The notes under the pieces were generated by a model. That model did not search any database. It worked only from the letters and a program-made list of their open reading frames with translations, and was not told the DNA's origin. From assembly GCA_963793625.1 (NCBI GenBank), contig CAWCAT010000004.1, positions 248,001-312,000 on the forward strand: a stretch of 64,000 bases of DNA, written 5' to 3'. This DNA comes from G963668605 sp963793625. GTDB lineage: Bacteria > Acidobacteriota > Terriglobia > Bryobacterales > Bryobacteraceae. Both the position numbers and the translations under genes were made by a program. The first letter of the stretch is position 1. Each line of letters opens with the position of its first letter. Of this stretch, positions 1 through 7,074 are shown one piece after another.

Positions 1-2
1 GC

Positions 3-1031
3 CGACCTTTCAGCGACCTGACGCACTATGTCCGTAGCGGAGACTTCATCGTTGCGCTGATTCGCGAATCGCAGGACCTCAACGAGTACGCGTTCGCACT
101 CGGCGCCCTGGCACACTACGCCGCCGATACCAGCGGCCATCGTATCGCGACAAACCTCGCTGTGCCGATGCTCTATCCTGAGCTCCACACAAAATTCGGA
201 AAGGAAGTCACTTACTGGGATGCTCCGGTCGCACATCTCAGGACCGAATTCGGTTTCGACGTGCTGCAGGTCGCACGCGGGCGCTACGCACCGGACAGCT
301 ACCGGAGATTCATTGGTTTCCAGGTTTCGAAGCCGGTTCTGGAGCGAGCATTTCTGGATACCTACGGTCTGGAGCTAAAAGATGTATTTGGAAACTTGAG
401 CCTTGCGCTGGGTTCGTTCCGCTATAGCGTCGGATCAATCATACCCGGCATCACGCGAGTGGCATGGCAACTCAAGCGCGACGAAGTCACAAAAGAGATC
501 CCCGGCATCACCAAAAAGAAGTTCCTATTCAATCTCTCTCGTTCCAGCTATGAGAAAGAGTGGGGATCGGAGTACCGCAGGCCAGGTGTTCGCTCACGCA
601 TGCTGGCGTGGGTCTTGCGACTGGTTCCGAAAAGCGGGCCATTCAAATCACTTGCGTTCCGCACACCGACGCCAGAAATCGAGAAGATGTTTATGGCCAG
701 TTTCAATGCGACCGTCAACCGTTACAAAGAATTGCTTGGCCAGGAGAGCTCCAAGGCTCTGGTATTACCAAACCAGAATTTCGATGTCGGTGACGTATCC
801 CGCAGCGGTGGATACAAGGGAACGGACCTGACTTACGCGATGCTGGTGGATAAGCTCGCCAGCCGTCAGTTCGCCGACGTCTCCCCGGAACTCCGCAAAG
901 ATATTCTGGCCTTCTACAAGGACGCGAAGGCTCCCAAACCAACGAGACCCGAAAAGGCCAACAAGAAAGCCACAGCCGAGTGGACGCGGCTTGGCGCACA
1001 GCTCTCCAACTTGCGAAGCAGTAAACTATAG
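3..1031 (+). CDS. Zinc-dependent phospholipase C-like protein, 5' partial
   Basis: The reading frame is open from the first bases of the window (codons counted from base 3), so the true start lies upstream and only the later part of the protein is present. Around bases 99-160 the translation reads LGALAHYAADTSGH, the His/Asp-rich helix motif of the zinc-dependent phospholipase C / S1-P1 nuclease fold (Pfam Zn_dep_PLPC type), where the histidines and aspartate bind the zinc cluster. The remaining ~290 residues are not recognised beyond this domain. The family is usually secreted or periplasmic and cleaves phospholipids or works as a phosphoesterase; the substrate here is unknown. A GTG at 162 could be mistaken for the start but would cut off the metal site. 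The following gene starts 5 bases after the stop, so the two are probably co-transcribed. Confidence 0.72.
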   Translation, partial: RPFSDLTHYVRSGDFIVALIRESQDLNEYAFALGALAHYAADTSGHRIATNLAVPMLYPELHTKFGKEVTYWDAPVAHLRTEFGFDVLQVARGRYAPDSYRRFIGFQVSKPVLERAFLDTYGLELKDVFGNLSLALGSFRYSVGSIIPGITRVAWQLKRDEVTKEIPGITKKKFLFNLSRSSYEKEWGSEYRRPGVRSRMLAWVLRLVPKSGPFKSLAFRTPTPEIEKMFMASFNATVNRYKELLGQESSKALVLPNQNFDVGDVSRSGGYKGTDLTYAMLVDKLASRQFADVSPELRKDILAFYKDAKAPKPTRPEKANKKATAEWTRLGAQLSNLRSSKL

Positions 1032-1036
1032 GAACC

Positions 1037-1660
1037 ATGAAATTCCTGCTCGCACTGCTTGTTGTTCCTTTGCTCGCGCAAACCGTCGATCAACTGGAGC
1101 CTCGCAACGTTAAGGTCGCGGCCATGGAATACCTCGGTCGTCCTGCGATCCAGTTGACGGTTCCGACGGGTGCGGCTAATGGCGCTTCTTACGCGATTGT
1201 GAAGAAGAGCATGTTCCACAACGGAACCATCGAAGTCGATCTGGCGGGTAAGCCTGCTACAGGGGCGGGAGCCGGCGCAAGGGGTTTCATAGGTATAGCT
1301 TTCCGCCTTAAAGGCGACCGCTACGAGTACATCTACCTGCGGCCGACAAACGGTCGGGTTGAAGACCAGGTCCGGCGCAATCATTCAACACAATACGGTG
1401 CGCATCCCGACTATGATTTCGCCCGGCTTCGCAAGGAATCGCCCGAGGCTTACGAATCCTACGTCGATCTTCAACCCGGCGTTTGGACGAAATATAAAAT
1501 CGTGGTCACCGGCACCAAGGCCAGACTTTTCGTGCACGGCAGCGAGCAGCCCTGCCTGATTGTCAACGATCTGAAACTCGGGGACTCCGAGGGTGCAGTG
1601 GCACTGTGGGTCGGTCCCGGTACCGAAGGCTACTTCGCTAACCTTAAGATCACGCCTTAA
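1037..1660 (+). CDS. Exported concanavalin A-like / DUF1080-type protein
   Basis: 207 residues. The N terminus is a short Sec signal peptide (MKFLLALLVVPLLAQ). The rest has the look of a single beta-sandwich domain of the DUF1080/3-keto-disaccharide hydrolase or LamG-lectin type, with motifs GFIGIAFR, YEYIYLRP, WTKYKIVV and GYFANLKI typical of such jelly rolls in Acidobacteriota and Planctomycetes. The start is supported by AGGA seven bases ahead of ATG. It follows the phospholipase-like gene by 5 bases. Likely a periplasmic carbohydrate-binding or hydrolytic protein; no catalytic residues could be assigned, so function remains inferred from fold only. Confidence 0.6.
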   Translation: MKFLLALLVVPLLAQTVDQLEPRNVKVAAMEYLGRPAIQLTVPTGAANGASYAIVKKSMFHNGTIEVDLAGKPATGAGAGARGFIGIAFRLKGDRYEYIYLRPTNGRVEDQVRRNHSTQYGAHPDYDFARLRKESPEAYESYVDLQPGVWTKYKIVVTGTKARLFVHGSEQPCLIVNDLKLGDSEGAVALWVGPGTEGYFANLKITP

Positions 1661-1671
1661 CAGGCTATTGT

Positions 1672-1701
1672 TTGACAAAGGACAAAAAGGACTGATAGTA
1701 T
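1672..1701 (+). promoter_or_regulatory. Sigma-70 type promoter of the iclR operon
   Basis: TTGACA at 1672-1677 and TAGTAT at 1696-1701 are separated by 18 bases. A transcript would begin near 1708, only about four bases before the ATG at 1712, so the iclR message would be essentially leaderless; no Shine-Dalgarno sequence is visible ahead of that ATG. Position and match to consensus are read directly; activity is inferred. Confidence 0.7.
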
Positions 1702-1703
1702 TT

Positions 1704-1722
1704 TGTGAAACATGGTTTCACA
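1704..1722 (+). promoter_or_regulatory. 19-bp palindromic operator, probable IclR binding site
   Basis: TGTGAAAC at 1704-1711 and GTTTCACA at 1715-1722 form a perfect 8-bp inverted repeat around a 3-bp centre, and that centre is the ATG start codon of the IclR-family gene. It sits immediately after the -10 element, so a bound regulator would block RNA polymerase. Short GAAAC/GTTTC-like palindromes are usual targets of IclR proteins, hence autoregulation is the natural reading. Confidence 0.7.
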
Positions 1723-2563
1723 TGTAAACAGTTCACCGCAGAAGCTGGTCATCGCGAAACGCAAGGCAAAGACTGCTGAGTTGACGTCACGCTACAAGGT
1801 TCCCAACCTGGAACGCGGACTACGCATTATGGAGTTCCTGCTGGACTACCCGGAAGGGCTCTCGCAGAGTGAACTGGCCTCGCGCCTGCACTACTCCAAA
1901 ACGAGCGTCTTCCGCATCACGATGACGCTGCTCGATTACGGCTACCTGGTGCGCAACGAAGAGTCGAAGAACATCACGTTAAGCCGCAAGCTGCTGGCCA
2001 TGGGTAGCAAAGCGCTGAATGAAAAAGATCTGATGGGCAGCGCGCTCGATGTCGTGCGTTACTTGCGTGATCTGGTCAAAGAGACCGTTCTGATCGGCAC
2101 TTTAGCCGGCGGCGAATTCATTGTTCTGGAACAGGTATTAGGCTCGCACCCATTCAAGTTCTCCGTCGATGTTGGTTCCAGATTGCCGCTGCACGCGGCT
2201 GCTCCGGCCAAGGCACTGCTCGCTTTTCTGCCCGCGCAGGAGTGTGAGGCGTTAATGGCGAAGATCGACTTCATCCGTTACAACGACCGCACCATCATCA
2301 GCGCTGAGAGTTTTCGCGGGGAACTGGAAAGCGTGCGCGAACACGGTTACGCGCTCGACCGCGGCGAACAATTAGCAGGCATCCACTGCGTCGCCGCTCC
2401 AATTCTTGATCGTCACGGTTATCCCGTCGCCGCCGTCTGGACCACTGGTCCCGCAGACCGTATTCGTGAACGGGATCTCGCGAAAATAGGCGATCTGTTC
2501 ACATCCCAAGTCAAAATTATCTCCGGGCGCCTTGGCTATGGGCTGCTGGAGGCCGCAAGTTGA
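1712..2563 (+). CDS. IclR family transcriptional regulator
   Basis: 283 residues. An N-terminal extension of about 30 residues rich in Lys precedes the winged helix-turn-helix (about residues 30-90, VPNLERGLRIMEFLLDY, then LSQSELASRLHYSKTSVFRI). Residues from about 105 to the end form the effector-binding GAF-like domain (ETVLIGTLAGGEFIVLEQ, LPLHAAAPAKALLAFLP, AGIHCVAAPILD). It is expected to sense a small sugar- or aromatic-derived acid and control its own operon through the palindrome at 1704-1722. The chosen ATG is within that palindrome and would be read from a leaderless message; a later start would lose nothing of the HTH. The TGA stop overlaps the next gene's TTG start by four bases, which ties the regulator to the downstream catabolic genes. 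Confidence 0.9.
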   Translation: MVSHVNSSPQKLVIAKRKAKTAELTSRYKVPNLERGLRIMEFLLDYPEGLSQSELASRLHYSKTSVFRITMTLLDYGYLVRNEESKNITLSRKLLAMGSKALNEKDLMGSALDVVRYLRDLVKETVLIGTLAGGEFIVLEQVLGSHPFKFSVDVGSRLPLHAAAPAKALLAFLPAQECEALMAKIDFIRYNDRTIISAESFRGELESVREHGYALDRGEQLAGIHCVAAPILDRHGYPVAAVWTTGPADRIRERDLAKIGDLFTSQVKIISGRLGYGLLEAAS

Positions 2564-3429
2564 AGGTGCTCGCACTGTTCGCCATCTTCGGCTGTCTCGC
2601 GTTTGCATCGGATCAACAGGTGCTCGCGGGAGGCAGCGGTCGCGTAATCATTCTCACAGCGGATCAGAAAGTGATCTGGGAGCACCCGGCGGCATTAGTC
2701 CACGATGCCTGGATGCTGCCGAATGGTAACGTGCTGTTTGCGGATGGCCGCACCGTAACTGAAGTGACGCGGGATCACAAGGTAGTCTTCCAGTACAGTT
2801 CCGCGGAACAGCGTGGCGGCGGCGCTTTCGCATGCCAGCGGCTTCCGAATGGCAACACCATGATCGGCGAGAATTCCACTGGCCGTGTGCTCGAAGTCGA
2901 TAACACCGGCAAGGTCGTGTTCGAAATGCAGACCGCGCCATTCACTGCGGGTGCGCACCACAATATGCGCATGGTACGAAAACTGGAGAACGGCAATTAT
3001 TTGGTCTGCCACTCCGGCGCGCATATCGTTAAGGAATACACGCCTGCGGGCCAAGTGGTTCGGGAAATCCCAACGCCTAACGTTGCATTCGCTGCGTTGC
3101 GAACGTCCGCAAATACGACGCTCGTTTCCTCGATCGATCATATTTACGAATACGATGAATCCGGAAAGGTTGTCTGGCAGTTCGCGAATACGGATATTCC
3201 AGAGACCTTGATTACGAACATGACGGGCATGCACTTGCTGCCCGGCGGCAACGTCGCGGTCGGGTGTTATTCAGCCTACAAAGACAAGCAGGGCACCGGA
3301 TTGTTTGAAATCACACGTGACCGGAAACTGGTCTGGCGGTATTCCAATCCCTCGGCCGACAAAAGTTTGATGTCCATCCAGTACCTGGATGGAGGCGGCA
3401 AACCGCTCAATGGCAAGTGTGTGCGTTAA
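2560..3429 (+). CDS. Secreted PQQ/arylsulfotransferase-like beta-propeller protein
   Basis: 289 residues starting with TTG inside the stop codon of iclR (TTGA overlap). A Sec signal peptide (MKVLALFAIFGCLAFA) is followed by repeated blades such as KVIWEHPAA, HDAWMLPNGNVLFAD, ACQRLPNGNTMIGE, GRVLEVDNTGKVVFE and HNMRMVRKLENGNYLV. The recurring LPNGN/DNTGKVV pattern is that of PQQ-like and ASST-like propellers. No catalytic residues or PQQ ligand set can be assigned. Its place as second gene of the operon suggests a periplasmic binding or sensing role for the pathway's substrate, but this is inference. Confidence 0.7.
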   Translation: MKVLALFAIFGCLAFASDQQVLAGGSGRVIILTADQKVIWEHPAALVHDAWMLPNGNVLFADGRTVTEVTRDHKVVFQYSSAEQRGGGAFACQRLPNGNTMIGENSTGRVLEVDNTGKVVFEMQTAPFTAGAHHNMRMVRKLENGNYLVCHSGAHIVKEYTPAGQVVREIPTPNVAFAALRTSANTTLVSSIDHIYEYDESGKVVWQFANTDIPETLITNMTGMHLLPGGNVAVGCYSAYKDKQGTGLFEITRDRKLVWRYSNPSADKSLMSIQYLDGGGKPLNGKCVR

Positions 3430-3456
3430 CAGGATTATTTACTCGAAAGGAATCGA

Positions 3457-4125
3457 ATGAGAACTCTTACAAAGATATTTAAGGCTGGCGTACTGGCCGC
3501 AGGATTGTGCACGCTGGCATCGGCGGCGCTCGCTGCGGACGCACCGAAAGCCGTCGCACCCCTAAAGAACGAAGACTTCTATAAGGACGGAAAATTCCTG
3601 GCGGACAAAGCCAAGGACGCCTATTTTGCGATGATGGCGCGGTACGGCTATCCGATTCCTGCGAGCTTGAAGAAAGACATGTGGGTCACGGATTTTGCGC
3701 TTGGCGATTTCGCACATGTCGGCATGGCCGGGATCTTCTGGTACAACGACAAGACCACCAGCGTCTTTGGGCATGAGATTTTCCTGCTGCCGGGACAGAT
3801 GATCGTTGAACACGGTCACGAAGCGGCAGGCGACGTAAAGGCCAAGCGCGAGGCATGGCATGTGCGTCACGGCTGGATTCTCACATTCGGTGAAGGTGCT
3901 GCCACCAAGGCGGCCGCCCCCGTGAAACTACCGCAGAGCCAGGCAAAGTTCATCACGGTGGGTAAGGCATGGAAACAGGTCAAGGAAGGCGAAGTCGATT
4001 CGCTGGGCCGCGCGACCGCGAAGCATTTCATGATTGCGGGACCCAACGGCGCGATCGTTACGGAGTACGGAACATTCCACGACAACGCCGGCCTGCGCTT
4101 TACGAATCCGGGTGTCAAGTTCTAA
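3457..4125 (+). CDS. Secreted D-lyxose ketol-isomerase-like cupin
   Basis: 222 residues, RBS AAAGGAA before the ATG. Residues 1-27 are a clear Sec signal peptide ending ALA. The mature part matches cupin D-lyxose isomerases: MWVTDFALGDFAHVGM resembles the family's WDVTDFGSGDF signature, and EHGHEAAGDVKAKREAWHVRHG carries the expected His-x-His, Glu and later His metal ligands. Such enzymes interconvert D-lyxose/D-xylulose or D-mannose/D-fructose with a divalent metal. Known members are cytoplasmic, so the signal peptide is unusual and suggests the isomerisation, or sugar binding, happens in the periplasm. The gene is 27 bases after the propeller gene and 12 bases before the VOC gene. The exact substrate cannot be read from the sequence. 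Confidence 0.72.
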   Translation: MRTLTKIFKAGVLAAGLCTLASAALAADAPKAVAPLKNEDFYKDGKFLADKAKDAYFAMMARYGYPIPASLKKDMWVTDFALGDFAHVGMAGIFWYNDKTTSVFGHEIFLLPGQMIVEHGHEAAGDVKAKREAWHVRHGWILTFGEGAATKAAAPVKLPQSQAKFITVGKAWKQVKEGEVDSLGRATAKHFMIAGPNGAIVTEYGTFHDNAGLRFTNPGVKF

Positions 4126-4137
4126 AAGGAAACGCAC

Positions 4138-4452
4138 ATGAAATTCCATCACGTTGGCATACCAGCAACAGAAGTACGGCCTGATGAATTTTATCTGGAA
4201 GGGGCAAAGCTGTTCGTCACCGACGTAGCCGCCAGTCCTTATCAGGTTGAATGGCTACGTTTCGAAGCCGATAGTCCGATGCCGGAAGAGTTGAAGACGA
4301 AGCCGCATCTGGCCTTCGAGGTGGATGACTTGCAGGCCGCCATGGTCGGCAAGACAGTGCTGATTGAGCCATTCGTGCCGATGCCAGGCCTGCAGGTCGG
4401 CTTCATCATCGACGACGGCGCAGTGATCGAACTCATGCAGAAGACTGCCTGA
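4138..4452 (+). CDS. VOC (glyoxalase/bleomycin resistance) family protein
   Basis: 104 residues, RBS AAGGAAA. Vicinal-oxygen-chelate motifs are visible: KFHHVGIPA at the N terminus, HLAFEVDDLQAA in the middle and GAVIELMQ near the C terminus, giving the usual two His plus Glu metal ligands of the superfamily. The protein is somewhat short for a complete two-module VOC domain, but the betaalpha-betabetabeta pattern appears whole. VOC enzymes epimerise, isomerise or cleave small oxygenated metabolites. In this operon it may act on a ketose or oxo-sugar intermediate; that is inference from context. It lies 12 bases after the cupin gene and 15 before the dhaK-like gene. Confidence 0.75.
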   Translation: MKFHHVGIPATEVRPDEFYLEGAKLFVTDVAASPYQVEWLRFEADSPMPEELKTKPHLAFEVDDLQAAMVGKTVLIEPFVPMPGLQVGFIIDDGAVIELMQKTA

Positions 4453-4467
4453 ACGGAAACAACAAAG

Positions 4468-5469
4468 ATGGTAATGAAAAAGTTCATCAACGATCCGGCC
4501 AACCTGGCTTCCGAACTGTTGGAAGGCTTCGCGCTGGCCTACGCGGACAAAGTCAAGATCGAACAGGGCAAGCTGGTGGTGCGCGCCAACCCCAAGCCGC
4601 AGGATAGGGTAGCAATCGTCACGCTCGGCGGCGCAGGACACGAACCTGCGCTGAGCGGATTTGTCGGTGAAGGCATGCTCGACATCAGCGTTGTCGGCGA
4701 TATTTTTGCGGCACCGGGTGCACCGAAGGTCCTTCAGGCATTGAGGTGTGCAAATCGCGAAGCGGGTGTGCTGCTCGTAGTTTTGAACCACGCCGGCGAT
4801 GTGATGAGTTCTAACATCGCTCTGGAAATGGCAAAAAAGCAGGGCCTCAACGTACGCACGATTCTGACGCACGAAGACATTGCGCCGGGCGCACGCGTAC
4901 CGGATTCCGAGCGGCGTGGTCTGGTTGGTTGCGTACCGCTCTACAAGATAGTCGGGGCTGCGGCCGAGGCGGGCATGAGCCTCGATGAAATCCAGGCGAT
5001 CGGCGAACGCTTCAATCGCAACATGGCGACTTTGGCTGTAGCGATGGCGAGCGCCACCAACCCATGCACAGGCCAGGCCATTTTCGAATTGGCCGACGAC
5101 GAAATGGAAATCGGCATGGGCCAGCACGGCGAGACCGGCACGGGCTCAACGAAACTGCTCTCGGCGGACGACACTGCTGAGTTGATGCTGAACCGGCTGA
5201 TCGAAGCTGTTGACGCGAAGGCTGGCGACAAGCTGCTGGTAATTCTGAATGGTACCGGCGCAACCACGCTGATGGAGCTGTTCATCGTTTATCGCGCCGT
5301 TCACAAGCTGCTTACGGAGCGCGGCATCGAACCAATCTTCCCGCTAATCGGCGAGTATCTGACGGTGCAGGAAATGGCAGGATTCCAGATGTTCGTCGCG
5401 AAGATGGATGACGAGTTGATTCAGCTCTGGAAAGCGCCCTGCGACACGCCGTCGCTGACTGTGCGCTAA
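4468..5469 (+). CDS. DhaK-like ketose kinase subunit
   Basis: 333 residues, homologous to the substrate-binding subunit DhaK of dihydroxyacetone kinases. GGAGHEPALSGFVGEGMLD and VVGDIFAAPG match the DhaK core, and MEIGMGQHGETG contains His220, the counterpart of the histidine that binds the substrate carbonyl covalently. The usual NYTGDRLNFGLA loop is replaced by NHAGDVMSSNIALEMA and the second domain is shorter than in E. coli DhaK, so the sugar pocket is divergent. Related DhaK proteins phosphorylate erythrulose and other ketoses. No PTS-type DhaM is encoded here, so phosphate probably comes from ATP through the neighbouring DhaL. The gene lies 8 bases before dhaL. Weak RBS; a second ATG two codons on is possible. 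Confidence 0.85.
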   Translation: MVMKKFINDPANLASELLEGFALAYADKVKIEQGKLVVRANPKPQDRVAIVTLGGAGHEPALSGFVGEGMLDISVVGDIFAAPGAPKVLQALRCANREAGVLLVVLNHAGDVMSSNIALEMAKKQGLNVRTILTHEDIAPGARVPDSERRGLVGCVPLYKIVGAAAEAGMSLDEIQAIGERFNRNMATLAVAMASATNPCTGQAIFELADDEMEIGMGQHGETGTGSTKLLSADDTAELMLNRLIEAVDAKAGDKLLVILNGTGATTLMELFIVYRAVHKLLTERGIEPIFPLIGEYLTVQEMAGFQMFVAKMDDELIQLWKAPCDTPSLTVR

Positions 5470-5477
5470 GGAAAACA

Positions 5478-6122
5478 ATGATGGCAAGCAAGCTCGAATA
5501 TCGCGATCTGGCGGCAATGCTGCGCGAGGGTGCAAACCGGATCAAGGAAAACCACGAGCTGTTGTCGCATCTGGATTCGGTAACAGGCGACGGCGACCAC
5601 GGTACGACCATGAAAAAGGTCGCCGACGCCATGCTCGAATCCATTGACACCTGCGACACCGCAGCCATTCAACCGCTGCTCGAAACGTTGGGCTGGAACG
5701 TGATGTCGGTGGACGGCGGTTCGGCAAGTCCGCTGCTCGGATCGTTCTTTATGGGCATGTCAGAGAACGTAACCGCAGAATCGCTCGACGGCGCCGCCCT
5801 GGCCACAGTATTCGAGGCAGGTCTTGCGAAATTCCGCGCGCAGACACCCGCTGCGGTGGGCGACAAGACGATGCTCGACGCGCTCGCTCCGGCGGTGGAA
5901 GCGTTGCGAACGAATGCGGGGCAGGACATGGCGGTCGAAGAATTGCTGGCCAAGGCTGCACAAGCGGCGCAGCAGGGTGCGGAAAGCACCAAGATGCTGC
6001 AGGCCAGGTTCGGCCGCGCCAGAAATCTAGGAGCGCGCTCAATCGGATCCGTCGATCCTGGCGCGACTTCCATATCGCTGCTGTTCGCGGGCTTTCACGA
6101 CGCGTTGGCGGCAAACAAGTAA
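5478..6122 (+). CDS. DhaL-like nucleotide-binding kinase subunit
   Basis: 214 residues, RBS AAGGAAA. The all-alpha DhaL fold is marked by LDSVTGDGDHGTTM: Asp33, Asp38 and Asp40 correspond to the three aspartates that bind the two magnesium ions and the nucleotide. VDGGSASPLLGSFFMG, GDKTMLDALAPAVEAL, AESTKMLQARFGRA and GARSIGSVDPGATS are further family motifs. It completes the DhaK-like protein into a two-subunit kinase. Without DhaM the complex probably uses ATP directly, as single-chain dihydroxyacetone kinases do; which ketose is used is unknown. Eight bases separate it from dhaK and 39 from the aldolase gene. Confidence 0.88.
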   Translation: MMASKLEYRDLAAMLREGANRIKENHELLSHLDSVTGDGDHGTTMKKVADAMLESIDTCDTAAIQPLLETLGWNVMSVDGGSASPLLGSFFMGMSENVTAESLDGAALATVFEAGLAKFRAQTPAAVGDKTMLDALAPAVEALRTNAGQDMAVEELLAKAAQAAQQGAESTKMLQARFGRARNLGARSIGSVDPGATSISLLFAGFHDALAANK

Positions 6123-6161
6123 TACACGAATTTTATTCGCACTTATTCAGGAGACAAACAA

Positions 6162-7043
6162 ATGGCTGACGCGGTTGGCAATCAAGACGCGAAAGATTAT
6201 GGGATCGGAATCCCGCAGAAGAATGAAGCTTTCTTTTTGAAAGGTTCCGGCAACCTGGAATGGGGTATGAAGGATCGCCTATCGCGTATCTTCAATCCTC
6301 GCAGTGGTCGCACGGTGATGTTGGCCTTCGACCATGGCTACATCATGGGACCCACCTCCGGGCTCGAGCGTATGGACCTGACGATCGTTCCGCTAATTGA
6401 ATACGCGGATTGCCTGATGTGCACCCGCGGTGCACTGCGTCAAATTGTGCCGCCTACGAGCAACAAACCGATTTCATTGCGCGCTTCCGCGGGTTCTACT
6501 GTCCTCACGGATTTGAATGACGAATGCATTCTCGACATCGAAGAGTGCATCCGTGTGAACGCCTCGATGCTCGCAATAATGGTTGCCGTCGGCAGCAAGT
6601 TCGAAGCGACAACGATTCGCAACCTGACCGCGATCGTTAATAACGGTAGTCGCTACGGCATTCCGATTCTTGGCGTGACGGCCGTCGGTACCGACATGGT
6701 ACGTGATGCGCGCTACCTCAGCCTGGCCAGTCGCGTCTGCGCGGAGAACGGCGCACACGTCGTGAAGACCTACTACTGCAGCACGGATTTTGAAAAGGTG
6801 ACCGCATCGTGCCCTGTGCCGATCGTGATCGCCGGCGGCAAAAAGCTCTCCGAGGCTGATGCACTGCAGATGGCGTTTGAAGCAATTGATCAGGGTGCTG
6901 CTGGCGTTGACATGGGCCGCAATGTGTTCCAGGCCGAGCATCCGATCGCAATGATTCAGGCAGTTAGCGGCGTTGTGCATAACGGCATGAAGGCTACTGA
7001 AGCTTTCGGCCTGTACAACGATTTGAAAAATATCAAGGCGTAG
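6162..7043 (+). CDS. LsrF-like class I aldolase / thiolase
   Basis: 293 residues, RBS TCAGGAG. It is co-linear with E. coli LsrF almost from end to end: KDYGIGIPQKNEAFFLKGSG, LSRIFNPRSGRTVMLAFDHG, LMCTRGALRQ, GTDMVRDARYLSLA, VPIVIAGGKKL and AAGVDMGRNVFQ. Lys202 in VVKTYY is the Schiff-base lysine position of LsrF. LsrF cleaves a phosphorylated autoinducer-2 derivative by transfer to CoA, and relatives are DhnA-type fructose-bisphosphate aldolases. There is no lsrK, lsrR or AI-2 transporter nearby; the partner kinase is DhaKL. The likely job is cleavage of a ketose phosphate made by that kinase. Substrate assignment is inference. Confidence 0.88.
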   Translation: MADAVGNQDAKDYGIGIPQKNEAFFLKGSGNLEWGMKDRLSRIFNPRSGRTVMLAFDHGYIMGPTSGLERMDLTIVPLIEYADCLMCTRGALRQIVPPTSNKPISLRASAGSTVLTDLNDECILDIEECIRVNASMLAIMVAVGSKFEATTIRNLTAIVNNGSRYGIPILGVTAVGTDMVRDARYLSLASRVCAENGAHVVKTYYCSTDFEKVTASCPVPIVIAGGKKLSEADALQMAFEAIDQGAAGVDMGRNVFQAEHPIAMIQAVSGVVHNGMKATEAFGLYNDLKNIKA

Positions 7044-7074
7044 TCAGTCGGTTTTCCAAAGGGAGATCGGTACC

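Noticed and set aside
3457..7043. AI-2 quorum-sensing (lsr) locus
   Set aside because: Only an LsrF homologue is present; the kinase is DhaKL, the regulator is IclR, and there are no transporter or lsrK/lsrR genes.
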